DNA of 64,000 nucleotides. It comes from Tritrichomonas musculus. Lineage: Eukaryota; Parabasalia; Tritrichomonadida; Tritrichomonadidae. The stretch lies in NCBI GenBank assembly GCA_039105265.1, contig JAPFFF010000001.1, positions 9,796,001 to 9,860,000 on the forward strand. The letters are read 5' to 3'. Positions 11,701 through 26,700 of the stretch are shown here, one piece after another. The translations under genes were made by a program, and so were the position numbers. Within the stretch, counting starts at the first letter, position 1. Every line of letters begins with the position of its first letter. The notes beneath the pieces are model-generated. The model ran no database searches. It was not told the origin of the DNA and was given only the letters and a program-made list of their open reading frames with translations.

Positions 11701-14700
11701 ACAGGAAGACATCAACAACAAACAAGGAAGAATTGATGAACTTGAGAGAGACAACAATGACAAACAAAATGACATCAATGCCAAACAAGGAAGAATCAAT
11801 GAACTCGAGAAAGACAATGCAGACAAGGAAAATGACATCAATACCAAACAACAAAGAATTGATGAACTTGGATGTGAGAATGAAGATCTTAAGAACAAAC
11901 TTAACGAACTTCAACAACAACACGAACAAGCTCAACAAGAACTCAAGAACAACAATGAAGCATCAGAAGCACGAAATGTTGAACAACAAAACGACATCAA
12001 TGCTAAACAACAACACATTGACGATCTTGAGAAAGATAACAATGCCAAACAACGTCACATTGATGATCTTGAGAAAGACAACGAAGCTAAACAACAAGAC
12101 ATCAACAACAAACAAAATGATATCAATTCCAAACAACAACGCATTGAAGAACTTGAGAAAGATAACAACGCCAAACAGGAAGACATCAACAACAAACAAG
12201 GAAGAATTGATGAACTTGAGAGAGACAACAATGACAAACAAAATGACATCAATGCCAAACAACAAAGAATTGATGAACTTGGATGTGAGAATGAAGATCT
12301 TAAGAACAAACTTAACGAACTTCAACAACAACACGAACAAGCTCAACAAGAACTCAAGAACAACAATGAAGCATCAGAAGCACGAAATGTTGAACAACAA
12401 AACGACATCAATAACAAGCAAAACAAGATTGATGAGCTTGAGAAAGACAATGAAGCTAAACAGCAAGATATCAACAACAAACAAAACGACATCAATGCTA
12501 AACAACAACGCATTGAAGATCTTGAGAAAGACAACAATGATAAGCAGAATGATATCAATGCTAAGCAAGGTAGAATAAACGAACTTGAGAAAGACAATAC
12601 AGATAAACAAAATGACATCAATGCCAAACAACAACGCATCGAAGATCTTGAGAAAGAAAACAATGATAAACAGAACGATATCAATAACAAGCAAAACAGG
12701 ATTGATGATCTTGAGAAAGACAATGCAGCTAAACAAGAAGACATCAACAACAAACAAAAAGATATCGATGCCAAACAACAACGCATTGCAGATCTTGAAA
12801 AAGATAATGAAGGCAAGCAGAATGACATCAATGCCAAACAAAACAGGATCGACGAACTCGAGAAAGACAATGCAGAGAAACAAAATGACATCAACAATAA
12901 GCAACAGCACATTGAAAATCTTGATCGAGAAATTGAAGGTCTTAAGAACAAGATCAGTGAACTCGAGAAAGACAACGCATCCAAACAAGAAGACATCAAC
13001 AACAAACAGAATGACATTGATGCCAAGACACAGAAGATTAATGAGCTTGAGAAAGACAATGCCTCCAAACAAGAAGACATCAACAACAAACAGAGTGATA
13101 TAAATGCTAAACAACAGAGCATTGAAGAGCTCGAAAAAGATAATGATAACAAACAAGCAGATATTAATGACAAAGCTCATAAAATCGAAGAACTTGAAAA
13201 AGATAACGAAGCCAAACAGAATGATATTAATGGAAAGGCACAAATAATCGAAGAACTTGAAAAGGACAACGCTGCTAAACAAGAAGACATTAACAACAAG
13301 CAGAATGACATCAATTCTAAAGCACAGAAGATTGATGAGCTTGAGAAAGACAATGCAGAGAAACAAAATGACATCAACAATAAACAACAACACATTGAAG
13401 ATCTTGATCGAGAAATTGAAGGTCTTAAGAACAAGATCAGCGAACTCGAGAAAGACAACGCATCCAAACAAGAAGACATCAACAACAAACAGAATGACAT
13501 TGATGCCAAGGCACAGAAGATCGAAGAACTTGAGAAAGACAATGCAGAGAAGCAAAACGACATCAATGGCAAGCAACAACACATTGAAGATCTTGATCGA
13601 GAAATTGAAGGTCTTAAGAACAAGATCAGCGAACTCGAGAAAGACAACGCATCCAAACAAGAAGACATCAACAACAAACAAAATGACATTGATGCCAAAG
13701 CACAGAAAATTGATGAACTTGAGAAAGACAATGCAGCTAAACAAGAAGACATCAACAACAAACAAAAGAGAATAGAAGACCTTGAGAAAGACAATGAAGC
13801 CAAGCAGAATGATATTAATGGTAAAGCACAGAAGATTGATGAACTCGAGAATGACAATGCAGCTAAACAGGAAGATATCAATAACAAGCAAAATGATATC
13901 AATGCTAAACAAGGAAGAATTGAGGAATTAGAAAGAGACAATGCAGCTAAACAAGAAGACATCAACAATAAGCAAAACGATATCAACGCCAAGCAGCAAC
14001 GCATTGATGATCTTGAGAAAGACAACAACGCCAAACAAGAAGACATCAATGCCAAACAACGTCACATTGATGATCTTGAGAAAGACAACGAAGCTAAACA
14101 ACAAGACATCAACAACAAACAAAATGATATCAATTCCAAACAACAACGCATTGAAGAACTTGAGAAAGATAACAACGCCAAACAGGAAGACATCAACAAC
14201 AAACAAGGAAGAATTGATGAACTTGAGAGAGACAACAATGACAAACAAAATGACATCAATGCCAAACAACAAAGAATTGATGAACTTGGATGTGAGAATG
14301 AAGATCTTAAGAACAAACTTAACGAACTTCAACAACAACACGAACAAGTCCAACAAGAACTCAAGAACAACAATGAAGCATCAGAAGCACGAAATGTTGA
14401 ACAACAAAACGACATCAATAACAAGCAAAACAAGATTGATGAGCTTGAGAAAGACAATGAAGCTAAACAGCAAGATATCAACAACAAACAAAACGACATC
14501 AATGCTAAACAACAACGCATTGAAGATCTTGAGAAAGACAACAATGATAAGCAGAATGATATCAATGCTAAGCAAGGTAGAATAAACGAACTTGAGAAAG
14601 ACAATACAGATAAACAAAATGACATCAATGCCAAACAACAACGCATCGAAGATCTTGAGAAAGAAAACAATGATAAACAGAACGATATCAATAACAAGCA

Positions 14701-17700
14701 AAACAGGATTGATGATCTTGAGAAAGACAATGCAGCTAAACAAGAAGACATCAACAACAAACAAAAAGATATCGATGCCAAACAACAACGCATTGCAGAT
14801 CTTGAAAAAGATAATGAAGGCAAGCAGAATGACATCAATGCCAAACAAAACAGAATCGACGAACTCGAGAAAGACAATGCAGAGAAACAAAATGACATCA
14901 ACAATAAGCAACAGCACATTGAAGATCTTGATCGAGAAATTGAAGGTCTTAAGAACAAGATCAGCGAACTCGAGAAAGACAACGCATCCAAACAAGAAGA
15001 CATCAACAACAAACAGAATGACATTGATGCCAAGGCACAGAAGATCGAAGAACTTGAGAAAGACAATGCAGAGAAGCAAAACGACATCAATGGCAAGCAA
15101 CAACACATTGAAGATCTTGATCGAGAAATTGAAGGTCTTAAGAACAAGATCAGCGAACTCGAGAAAGACAACGCATCCAAACAAGAAGACATCAACAACA
15201 AACAGAATGACATTGATGCCAAGGCACAGAAGATCGAAGAACTTGAGAAAGACAACGCCTCCAAACAAGAAGACATCAACAACAAACAGAGTGATATAAA
15301 TGCTAAACAACAGAGCATTGAAGAGCTCGAAAAAGATAATGATAACAAACAAGCAGATATTAATGACAAAGCTCATAAAATCGAAGAACTTGAAAAAGAT
15401 AACGAAGCCAAACAGAATGATATTAATGGAAAGGCACAAATAATCGAAGAACTTGAAAAGGACAACGCTGCTAAACAAGAAGACATTAACAACAAGCAGA
15501 ATGACATCAATTCTAAAGCACAGAAGATTGATGAGCTTGAGAAAGACAATGCAGAGAAACAAAATGACATCAACAATAAACAACAACACATTGAAGATCT
15601 TGATCGAGAAATTGAAGGTCTTAAGAACAAGATCAGCGAACTCGAGAAAGACAACGCATCCAAACAAGAAGACATCAACAACAAACAGAATGACATTGAT
15701 GCCAAGGCACAGAAGATCGAAGAACTCGAGAAAGACAATGCAGCCAAACAAGAAGACATCAACAACAAACAGAATGACATTGATGCCAAGGCACAGAAGA
15801 TCGAAGAACTCGAGAAAGACAATGCAGAGAAGCAAAACGACATCAATGGCAAGCAACAACACATTGAAGATCTTGATCGAGAAATTGAAGGTCTTAAGAA
15901 CAAGATCAGCGAACTCGAGAAAGACAACGCATCCAAACAAGAAGACATCAACAACAAACAGAATGACATTGATGCCAAAGCACAGAAGATCGAAGAACTC
16001 GAGAAAGACAACGCATCCAAACAAGAAGACATCAACAACAAACAGAATGACATTGATGCCAAGGCACAGAAGATCGAAGAACTTGAGAAAGACAATGCAG
16101 AGAAGCAAAACGACATCAATGGCAAGCAACAACACATTGAAGATCTTGATCGAGAAATTGAAGGTCTTAAGAACAAGATCAGCGAACTCGAGAAAGACAA
16201 CGCATCCAAACAAGAAGACATCAACAACAAACAGAATGACATTGATGCCAAAGCACAGAAGATTGATGAACTTGAGAAAGACAATGCCTCCAAACAAGAA
16301 GACATCAATAACAAGCAACAGCACATTGATGAACTTGAGAAAGACAACAACGACAAACAAGAAGACATCAATGCCAAACAACGTCACATTGATGATCTTG
16401 AGAAAGACAACGAAGCTAAACAACAAGACATCAACAACAAACAAAATGATATCAATTCCAAACAACAACGCATTGAAGATTTAGAAAGAGACAACGAAGG
16501 CAAACAAAATGACATCAATGCTAAAGCACAAAAGATCAATGAACTCGAGAAGGACAATGAAGACAAACAGAATGATATCAATTCTAAAGCACAAAAGATT
16601 AATGAGCTTGAGAAAGATAACGAAGCCAAACAGAATGATATCAACAATAAGGCACAGAAGATCGATGAACTTGAGAAAGACAATGCTGCCAAACAAGAAG
16701 ACATCAATACTAAGGCACAAAAGATTGATGAACTTGAAAAGGACAATGAAAACAAACAGAATGATATCAATGCTAAAGCACAAAAGATTGATGAACTCGA
16801 GAAAGACAATGCAGCTAAACAAGAAGACATCAATGCTAAAGCACAAAAGATCGATGAACTCGAGAAAGACAACGAAGCCAAACAGAATGATATCAACAAC
16901 AAAGCACAGAAGATTGATGAACTCGAAAAGGATAATGCAGCTAAACAAGATGACATCAACAACAAAGCACAGAAGATTGATGAGCTTGAGAAAGACAATG
17001 CAACTAAGCAAAATGACATCAATGACAAGCAACAGCACATTGAGGATCTTGATCGAGAAATTGAAGGTCTTAAGAACATGATCAGCGAACTTGAGAAAGA
17101 CAACGCATCCAAACAAGAAGACATCAACAACAAGCAGAATGACATTGATGCCAAGGCACAGAAGATTGATGAGCTTGAGAAAGACAATGCCTCCAAACAA
17201 GAAGACATCAACAACAAACAGATAGATATCGATGCCAAACAACAGCACATTGAAGAACTCGAGAGAGACAATGCCGATAAGCAGAATGACATAAACAACA
17301 AAGCACAGAAGATCGATGAACTTGAGAAAGACAACGCCGCCAAACAAGAAGATATCAATAATAAGCAAAACGAGATCAATGCTTTACAAAAACGAATTGA
17401 AGAGCTTGAGAAGGACAATGCTGCTAAACAGGAAGATATCAACAACAAAGCACAAAAGATTAATGAACTAGAGAAAGACAATGCTGACAAGCAAGATGAT
17501 ATCAACAATAAACAAAAAGACATTGAAGCTAAGCAACAACGTATTGAAGAACTCGAGAAGGACAATGAAGCCAAACAGAATGATATCAATTCCAAACAAG
17601 GCAGAATTGAAGATCTTGAGAAAGACAACACAGCCAAGCAAGAAGACATCAATAACAAAGCTCAAAAGATTGATGAACTCGAGAAAGATAATGCAGCCAA

Positions 17701-20700
17701 GCAAGAAGACATCAATAACAAAGCTCAAAAGATTGATGAACTCGAGAAAGACAACACAGCCAAGCAAGAAGACATCAATAACAAAGCTCAGAAGATTGAT
17801 GAACTCGAGAAAGACAACGCAGCCAAACAAGAAGATATCAATAACAAAGCTCAGAAGATTGATGAACTCGAGAAAGACAACGCAGCCAAACAAGAAGACA
17901 TCAACAACAAAGCTCAAAAGATTGATGAACTCGAGAAAGACAATGCAGCCAAACAAGAAGACATCAACAACAAAGCTCAAAAGATTGATGAACTCGAGAA
18001 AGACAACGCAGCCAAACAAGAAGATATCAACAACAAAGCTCAAAAGATTGATGAACTCGAGAAAGACAACGCAGCCAAACAAGAAGACATCAACAACAAA
18101 GCTCAAAAGATTGATGAACTCGAGAAAGACAACGCAGCCAAACAAGAAGATATCAACAACAAAGCTCAAAAGATTGATGAACTCGAGAAAGACAACGCAG
18201 CCAAACAAGAAGACATCAACAATAAACAGAATGACCTGAATGCTAAACGACAACGCATTGAAGATCTTGAGAAAGACAATGAAGCCAAGCAGAATGATAT
18301 CAATGGTAAAGCACAGAAGATTGATGAACTCGAGAAAGATAATGCAGCCAAACAAGAAGACATCAACAATAAACAGAATGACTTGAATGCCAAACAACAA
18401 CGCATTGAAGATCTTGAGAAAGACAACAATGCTAAACAAGAAGACATTGATAACAAATTAAATGACAACAACATCAAACAACGCCACATTGAACTTCTTG
18501 AACAAGACAGCAACGACAAACAAAAAGACATTGACAACAAAGCCCAACAGATTGAAGAACTTGAGAAAGACAATGCCGCTAAACAAGAAGACATCAACAA
18601 CAAACAAAATGACATCAAAGCCAAACAACAACGCATTGAAGAACTTGAGAAAGACAATGCAGCTAAGCAAGATGACATCAACAACAAAGCACAGAAAATC
18701 GATGAACTCGAAAAGGATAATGCAGCTAAACAAGATGACATCAACAACAAAGCACAGAAGATCGATGAACTCGAGAAAGACAACGCATCCAAACAAGATG
18801 ACATCAACAACAAAGCACAGAAGATCGATGAACTCGAGAAAGACAATGCAGCCAAACAAGATGACATCAATGCTAAAGCACAGAAGATCGATGAACTCGA
18901 AAAGGATAATGCAGCTAAACAAGAAGACATCAATGCTAAAGCTCAAAAGATCGATGAACTCGAGAAAGACAACGCATCCAAACAAGATGACATCAACAAC
19001 AAAGCACAGAAGATCGATGAACTCGAGAAAGACAACGAAGCCAAACAAGAAGACATCAATGCTAAAGCTCAAAAGATAGATGAACTCGAGAAAGACAACG
19101 CTGCTAAACAAGATGATATTAACAACAAAGCACAAATAATCGAAGAACTTGAGAAAGACAACGAAGCTAAACAGAATGACATCAACAACAAAGCACAAAA
19201 AATCGAAGAACTTGAGAAGGACAATGCTGCTAAACAAGAAGACATCAATGCTAAGGCACAGAAGATTGATGTACTCGAGAAAGGCAACGAAGCCAAACAA
19301 GATGACATCAATGCTAAAGCACAGAAGATCGATGAACTCGAAAAAGATAATGCAGCTAAACAAGAAGACATCAATGCTAAAGCTCAAAAGATCGATGAAC
19401 TCGAGAAAGACAACGCATCCAAACAAGATGACATCAACAACAAAGCACAGAAGATCGATGAACTCGAGAAAGACAACGCAGCTAAACAAGATGACATCAA
19501 TGCTAAAGCACAGAAGATCGATGAACTCGAAAAGGATAATGCTGCTAAGCAAGATGACATCAATGCTAAAGCACAGAAGATCGATGAACTCGAGAAAGAC
19601 AACGAAGCCAAACAAGAAGACATCAATGCTAAAGCTCAAAAGATCGATGAACTCGAGAAAGACAACGCTGCTAAGCAAGATGACATCAACAACAAAGCAC
19701 AAAAAATCGAAGAACTTGAGAAGGACAATGCTGCTAAACAAGAAGATATCAACAATAAGCAACAGCGCATTGATCAACTCGAGAAGGACAATGCTGATAA
19801 GCAAAATGATATCAATGCTAAGCAACATCATATTGAAGAGCTTGAGAAAGACAATGCTGCTAAGCAAGAAGACATCAATGCCAAGCAAAAGAGAATTGAA
19901 GAACTCGAGAAGGAAAATGCTGATAAACAAGAAGACATAAACAATAAGCAACAACTCATTGAAGAACTTGAGAATGACAATGAAGCCAAACAGCAAGACA
20001 TAAATGTCAAACAAAATAGAATTGAAGATCTTGAGAAAGACAATGCAGCTAAACAGAATGATATCAATGATAAAGCACAGAAGATTGATGAACTCGAGAA
20101 AGATAATGCAGCCAAACAAGAAGACATCAATGCTAAAGCACAGAAGATCGATGAACTAGAAAAGGATAATGCAGCTAAGCAAGATGACATCAACAACAAA
20201 GCTCAAAAGATTGATGAACTCGAGAAAGACAATGCAGCCAAACAAGAAGACATCAACAACAAAGCTCAAAAGATTGATGAACTCGAGAAAGACAACGCAG
20301 CCAAACAAGAAGACATCAACAACAAAGCTCAAAAGATTGATGAACTCGAGAAAGACAACGCAGCCAAACAAGAAGATATCAGCAACAAAGCTCAAAAGAT
20401 TGATGAACTCGAGAAAGACAATGCAGCCAAACAAGAAGATATCAACAACAAAGCTCAAAAGATTGATGAACTCGAGAAAGACAATGCAGCCAAACAAGAA
20501 GACATCAACAACAAAGCTCAAAAGATTGATGAACTCGAGAAAGACAATGCAGCCAAACAAGAAGACATCAACAACAAAGCTCAAAAGATTGATGAACTCG
20601 AGAAAGACAACGCAGCCAAACAAGAAGACATCAACAACAAAGCACAGAAGATTGATGAACTCGAGAAAGACAATGCAGCCAAACAAGAAGATATCAATAA

Positions 20701-23700
20701 TAAAGCTCAAAAGATTGATGAACTTGAGAAAGACAACGCATCCAAACAAGAAGACATCAATTCCAAGCAACAACACATTGAAGATCTTGATCGAGAAATC
20801 GAAGGTTTGAAGAACAAAATCAGCGAACTTGAGGGAGACAATGCAGCCAAACAAGAAGATATCAATGGTAAAGCTCAAAAGATTGATGAACTCGAGAAAG
20901 ACAACGCAGCCAAACAAGAAGACATCAACAACAAAGCTCAAAAGATTGATGAACTCGAGAAAGACAACGCAGCCAAACAAGAAGACATCAACAATAAACA
21001 GAATGACCTGAATGCTAAACGACAACGCATTGAAGATCTTGAGAAAGACAATGAAGCCAAGCAGAATGATATCAATGGTAAAGCACAGAAGATTGATGAA
21101 CTCGAGAAAGATAATGCAGCCAAACAAGAAGACATCAACAATAAACAGAATGACTTGAATGCCAAACAACAACGCATTGAAGATCTTGAGAAAGACAACA
21201 ATGCTAAACAAGAAGACATTGATAACAAATTAAATGACAACAACATCAAACAACGCCACATTGAACTTCTTGAACAAGACAGCAACGACAAACAAAAAGA
21301 CATTGACAACAAAGCCCAACAGATTGAAGAACTTGAGAAAGACAATGCCGCTAAACAAGAAGACATCAACAACAAACAAAATGACATCAAAGCCAAACAA
21401 CAACGCATTGAAGAACTTGAGAAAGACAATGCAGCTAAGCAAGATGACATCAACAACAAAGCACAGAAAATCGATGAACTCGAAAAGGATAATGCAGCTA
21501 AACAAGATGACATCAACAACAAAGCACAGAAGATCGATGAACTCGAGAAAGACAACGCATCCAAACAAGATGACATCAACAACAAAGCACAGAAGATCGA
21601 TGAACTCGAGAAAGACAATGCAGCCAAACAAGATGACATCAATGCTAAAGCACAGAAGATCGATGAACTCGAAAAGGATAATGCAGCTAAACAAGAAGAC
21701 ATCAATGCTAAAGCTCAAAAGATCGATGAACTCGAAAAGGATAATGCAGCCAAACAAGATGACATCAACAACAAAGCACAGAAGATCGATGAACTCGAGA
21801 AAGACAATGCAGCTAAGCAGGATGACATCAACAACAAAGCACAGAAGATCGATGAACTCGAGAAAGACAACGCAGCCAAACAAGATGACATCAATTCTAA
21901 AGCACAGAAAATCGATGAACTCGAAAAGGATAATGCAGCCAAACAAGAAGACATCAACAACAAAGCACAGATAATCGATGAACTCGAGAAAGACAATGCA
22001 GCCAAACAAGATGACATCAATGCTAAAGCACAGAAGATCGATGAACTCGAGAAAGACAACGCAGCCAAACAAGAAGACATCAACAACAAAGAACAGAAAA
22101 TCGATGAACTAGAAAAGGATAATGCAGCTAAGCAAGATGACATCAACAACAAAGCACAGAAAATCGATGAACTCGAAAAGGATAATGCAGCTAAGCAAGA
22201 TGACATCAACAACAAAGCACAGAAGATTGATGAACTCGAAAAGGATAATGCAGCCAAACAAGATGACATCAACAACAAAGCACAGAAGATCGATGAACTC
22301 GAAAAGGATAATGCAGCTAAGCAAGATGACATCAACAACAAAGCACAGAAGATTGATGAACTCGAAAAGGATAATGCAGCTAAGCAAGATGACATCAATG
22401 CTAAAGCACAGAAAATCGATGAACTCGAAAAGGATAATGCAGCTAAGCAAGATGACATCAACAACAAAGCACAGAAGATCGATGAACTCGAGAAAGACAA
22501 CGCAGCTAAACAAGAAGACATCAATGCTAAAGCACAGAAAATCGATGAACTCGAGAAAGACAACGCAGCCAAACAAGAAGACATCAACAACAAAGCTCAA
22601 AAGATTGATGAACTCGAGAAAGACAACGCAGCCAAACAAGATGACATCAATGCTAAAGCACAGAAAATCGATGAACTCGAAAAGGATAATGCAGCTAAGC
22701 AAGATGACATCAACAACAAAGCACAGAAAATTGATGAACTAGAAAAGGATAATGCAGCTAAGCAAGATGACATCAACAACAAAACACAGAAGATTGATGA
22801 ACTCGAAAAGGATAATGCAGCCAAACAAGATGACATCAACAACAAAGCACAGAAGATCGATGAACTCGAAAAGGATAATGCAGCTAAACAAGATGACATC
22901 AACAACAAAGCACAGAAGATCGATGAACTCGAAAAGGATAATGCAGCTAAACAAGATGACATCAACAACAAAGCACAGAAGATCGATGAACTCGAGAAAG
23001 ACAATGCAGCTAAGCAGGATGACATCAACAACAAAGCACAGAAGATCGATGAACTCGAAAAGGATAATGCAGCTAAACAAGATGACATCAACAACAAAGC
23101 ACAGAAGATCGATGAACTCGAGAAAGACAACGCAGCTAAGCAAGATGACATCAACAACAAAGCACAGAAAATCGATGAACTCGAGAAAGACAACGCAGCT
23201 AAACAAGAAGACATCAATGCTAAAGCACAGAAGATCGATGAACTCGAGAAAGACAACGCAGCTAAACAAGAAGACATCAACAACAAAGCACAGAAAATCG
23301 ATGAACTCGAGAAAGACAATGCAGCTAAGCAAGATGACATCAACAACAAAGCGCAGAAAATTGATGAACTCGAAAAGGATAATGCAGCTAAGCAAGATGA
23401 CATCAATGCTAAAGCACAGAAAATCGATGAACTCGAAAAGGATAATGCAGCTAAGCAAGATGACATCAACAACAAAGCACAGAAAATTGATGAACTAGAA
23501 AAGGATAATGCAGCTAAGCAAGATGACATCAACAACAAAACACAGAAGATTGATGAACTCGAAAAGGATAATGCAGCCAAACAAGATGACATCAACAACA
23601 AAGCACAGAAGATCGATGAACTCGAAAAGGATAATGCAGCTAAACAAGATGACATCAACAACAAAGCACAGAAGATCGATGAACTCGAAAAGGATAATGC

Positions 23701-26700
23701 AGCTAAACAAGATGACATCAACAACAAAGCACAGAAGATCGATGAACTCGAGAAAGACAATGCAGCTAAGCAGGATGACATCAACAACAAAGCACAGAAG
23801 ATCGATGAACTCGAAAAGGATAATGCAGCTAAACAAGATGACATCAACAACAAAGCACAGAAGATTGATGAACTCGAAAAGGATAATGCAGCCAAACAAG
23901 ATGACATCAACAACAAAGCACAGAAGATCGATGAACTCGAAAAGGATAATGCAGCTAAACAAGATGACATCAACAACAAAGCACAGAAGATCGATGAACT
24001 CGAAAAGGATAATGCAGCTAAGCAAGATGACATCAACAACAAAGCACAGAAGATCGATGAACTCGAGAAAGACAATGCAGCTAAGCAGGATGACATCAAC
24101 AACAAAGCACAGAAGATCGATGAACTCGAGAAAGACAATGCAGCTAAGCAAGATGACATCAACAACAAAGCACAGAAAATCGATGAACTCGAGAAAGACA
24201 ATGCAGCCAAACAAGAAGACATCAACAACAAAGCACAGAAAATTGATGAACTCGAAAAGGATAATGCAGCTAAGCAGGATGACATCAACAACAAAGCACA
24301 GAAAATTGATGAACTCGAAAAGGATAATGCAGCTAAACAAGAAGACATCAACAACAAAGCACAGAAGATTGATGAACTCGAAAAGGATAATGCAGCTAAA
24401 CAAGATGACATCAACAACAAAGCACAGAAAATCGATGAACTCGAAAAGGATAATGCAGCTAAACAAGATGACATCAACAACAAAGCACAGAAAATTGATG
24501 AACTCGAAAAGGATAATGCAGCTAAGCAAGATGACATCAATGCTAAAGCACAGAAAATCGATGAACTCGAAAAGGATAATGCAGCTAAGCAAGATGACAT
24601 CAACAACAAAGCACAGAAAATCGATGAACTCGAGAAAGACAACGCAGCTAAACAAGAAGACATCAATGCTAAAGCACAGAAAATCGATGAACTCGAGAAA
24701 GACAACGCAGCCAAACAAGAAGACATCAACAACAAAGCTCAAAAGATTGATGAACTCGAGAAAGACAACGCAGCCAAACAAGATGACATCAACAACAAAG
24801 CACAGAAAATCGATGAACTCGAAAAGGATAATGCAGCTAAACAAGATGACATCAACAACAAAGCACAGAAAATCGATGAACTCGAAAAGGATAATGCAGC
24901 TAAGCAAGATGACATCAACAACAAAGCACAGAAGATTGATGAACTCGAAAAGGATAATGCAGCCAAACAAGATGACATCAACAACAAAGCACAGAAGATC
25001 GATGAACTCGAGAAAGACAATGCAGCCAAACAAGAAGACATCAACAACAAAGCACAGAAAATCGATGAACTCGAAAAGGATAATGCAGCTAAGCAAGATG
25101 ACATCAACAACAAAGCACAGAAGATTGATGAACTCGAAAAGGATAATGCAGCCAAACAAGATGACATCAACAACAAAGCACAGAAGATCGATGAACTCGA
25201 GAAAGACAATGCAGCCAAACAAGAAGACATCAACAACAAAGCACAGAAAATCGATGAACTCGAAAAGGATAATGCAGCTAAACAAGATGACATCAAATAC
25301 AAAGCTCAAAAGATTGATGAACTCGAGAAAGACAACGCAGCCAAACAAGATGACATCAATGCTAAAGCACAGAAAATCGATGAACTCGAAAAGGATAATG
25401 CAGCCAAACAAGAAGACATCAACAACAAAGCACAGAAGATCGATGAACTCGAAAAGGATAATGCAGCTAAACAAGATGACATCAACAACAAAGCACAGAA
25501 AATCGATGAACTCGAAAAGGATAATGCAGCTAAGCAAGATGACATCAACAACAAAGCACAGAAGATTGATGAACTCGAAAAGGATAATGCAGCCAAACAA
25601 GATGACATCAACAACAAAGCACAGAAGATCGATGAACTCGAGAAAGACAATGCAGCCAAACAAGAAGACATCAATGCTAAAGCACAGAAAATCGATGAAC
25701 TCGAGAAAGACAATGCAGCCAAACAAGATGACATCAACAACAAAGCTCAAAAGATTGATGAACTCGAGAAAGACAACGCAGCCAAACAAGATGACATCAA
25801 TGCTAAAGCACAGAAAATCGATGAACTCGAAAAGGATAATGCAGCTAAACAAGATGACATCAACAACAAAGCACAGAAGATCGATGAACTCGAGAAAGAC
25901 AATGCAGCCAAACAAGAAGACATCAATGCTAAAGCACAGAAAATCGATGAACTCGAGAAAGACAATGCAGCCAAACAAGATGACATCAACAACAAAGCTC
26001 AAAAGATTGATGAACTCGAGAAAGACAACGCAGCCAAACAAGATGACATCAATGCTAAAGCACAGAAAATCGATGAACTCGAAAAGGATAATGCAGCCAA
26101 ACAAGAAGACATCAACAACAAAGCACAGATAATCGATGAACTCGAAAAGGATAATGCAGCTAAACAAGATGACATCAACAACAAAGCACAGAAAATCGAT
26201 GAACTCGAAAAGGATAATGCAGCTAAACAAGATGACATCAACAACAAAGCACAGAAAATCGATGAACTCGAAAAGGATAATGCAGCTAAGCAAGATGACA
26301 TCAACAACAAAGCACAGAAGATTGATGAACTCGAAAAGGATAATGCAGCTAAGCAAGATGACATCAATGCTAAAGCACAGAAGATCGATGAACTCGAGAA
26401 AGACAACGCAGCCAAACAAGATGACATCAATTCTAAAGCACAGAAAATCGATGAACTCGAAAAGGATAATGCAGCCAAACAAGAAGACATCAACAACAAA
26501 GCACAGATAATCGATGAACTCGAGAAAGACAATGCAGCCAAACAAGATGACATCAATGCTAAAGCACAGAAGATCGATGAACTCGAGAAAGACAACGCAG
26601 CCAAACAAGAAGACATCAACAACAAAGCACAGAAAATCGATGAACTCGAAAAGGATAATGCAGCTAAGCAAGATGACATCAACAACAAAGCACAGAAAAT